A stretch of DNA of 45,572 nucleotides. Source: a virus. Positions 45,511 to 45,572 of the stretch are shown here, in pieces (position 1 is the stretch's first letter; each line of letters starts with the position of its first letter). The translations under genes were made by a program, and so were the position numbers. The notes under the pieces are model-generated. The model saw only the letters and a program-made list of their open reading frames with translations. It was not told the DNA's origin and ran no database searches. The stretch is taken from the IMG/VR virus record IMGVR_UViG_3300025941_000041, positions 1 to 45,572 of that record; one strand, given 5' to 3'.

Positions 45511-45572
45511 CCGTTTGTTCCGTTCTCTGGCCCGCTGCCTTGCTGGCCTTCTTCCTGGCCGTGTGCTGCATA
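45447..45572. repeat. Terminal direct repeat, right copy
   Basis: Identical to 24-149 (126 bases, offset 45423). Preceded by an imperfect inverted repeat that appears perfected at the left end. Confidence 0.95.
45507..45572 (+). CDS. Micropeptide gene cut by the right end (continues as 84-173)
   Basis: Same sequence as the start of the 84-173 gene; the window ends after 22 codons. Joining the ends restores the full 29-codon gene. Confidence 0.6.
   Translation, partial: MTVCSVLWPAALLAFFLAVCCI

Noticed and set aside
1-45572. CRISPR array or insertion sequence
   Set aside because: No regularly spaced direct repeats and no transposase-like gene were seen; the repeats at 8187-8342 are inverted and unevenly spaced.

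Overview
The window reads as one essentially complete genome of a temperate, short-tailed (podovirus-like) double-stranded DNA phage of about 45.4 kb. The last 126 bases (45447-45572) repeat bases 24-149 exactly, and a rightward gene cluster runs off the right end and continues at the left end, so the molecule is circular, circularly permuted or terminally repeated. The sequence is visibly GC-rich. Ribosome binding sites are of the GGAGG type, GTG starts are common, many genes overlap as ATGA or TAATG, and the best promoters look sigma70-like. The host is a bacterium, but nothing here fixes its phylum.

Layout. (1) 43.9 kb through the junction to 1.5 kb, rightward: small early genes behind a promoter at 43943-43971, including single-membrane-span micropeptides, a zinc-binding protein and an excisionase-like helix-turn-helix protein. 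(2) 1.5-4.1 kb: lysogeny module with a large serine recombinase and a helix-turn-helix regulator (both leftward), and a small divergent helix-turn-helix protein behind a strong promoter. (3) 4.1-12.2 kb, rightward: HNH endonuclease, SWIM zinc-finger protein, Rad52-type annealing protein, primase-helicase, an AT-rich array of nested inverted repeats (origin or operator candidate), RusA resolvase, a membrane-anchored IPT/TIG protein, a LAGLIDADG endonuclease and many small zinc proteins. (4) 12.2-15.5 kb, leftward: putative lysis or envelope block with an M15-type peptidase, three membrane/coiled-coil proteins, and a papain-like peptidase fused to a TIG domain. (5) 15.6-16.0 kb: a lone rightward gene with its own leader. 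(6) 16-42 kb, leftward: virion genes. In order of transcription these are small zinc and coiled-coil proteins, putative small terminase, large terminase, fibre protein, SGNH-hydrolase/beta-helix spike, portal, scaffold, major capsid, decoration protein, adaptor, nozzle, fibre and three ejection proteins. (7) 42-43.9 kb: short genes, a repeat-rich control region and another HNH gene.

How it fits together. The recombinase and regulators would control integration. The Rad52-like protein, primase-helicase and RusA would run replication and recombination. Terminase, portal, scaffold and capsid build the head; adaptor, nozzle, fibres and the SGNH spike build a short tail. One large ejection protein carries an M15-type peptidase fold that could open the wall during DNA entry. 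The M15 protein and membrane proteins at 12-14 kb probably handle exit. The most unusual content is the papain-TIG protein together with a second membrane-anchored TIG protein, the nested repeat array at 8187-8342, hairpins placed directly before or over start sites (15.5-15.8 kb and 28.8 kb), and an unusually large set of small CxxC proteins. All functions are read from motifs and gene order; no database search was possible.
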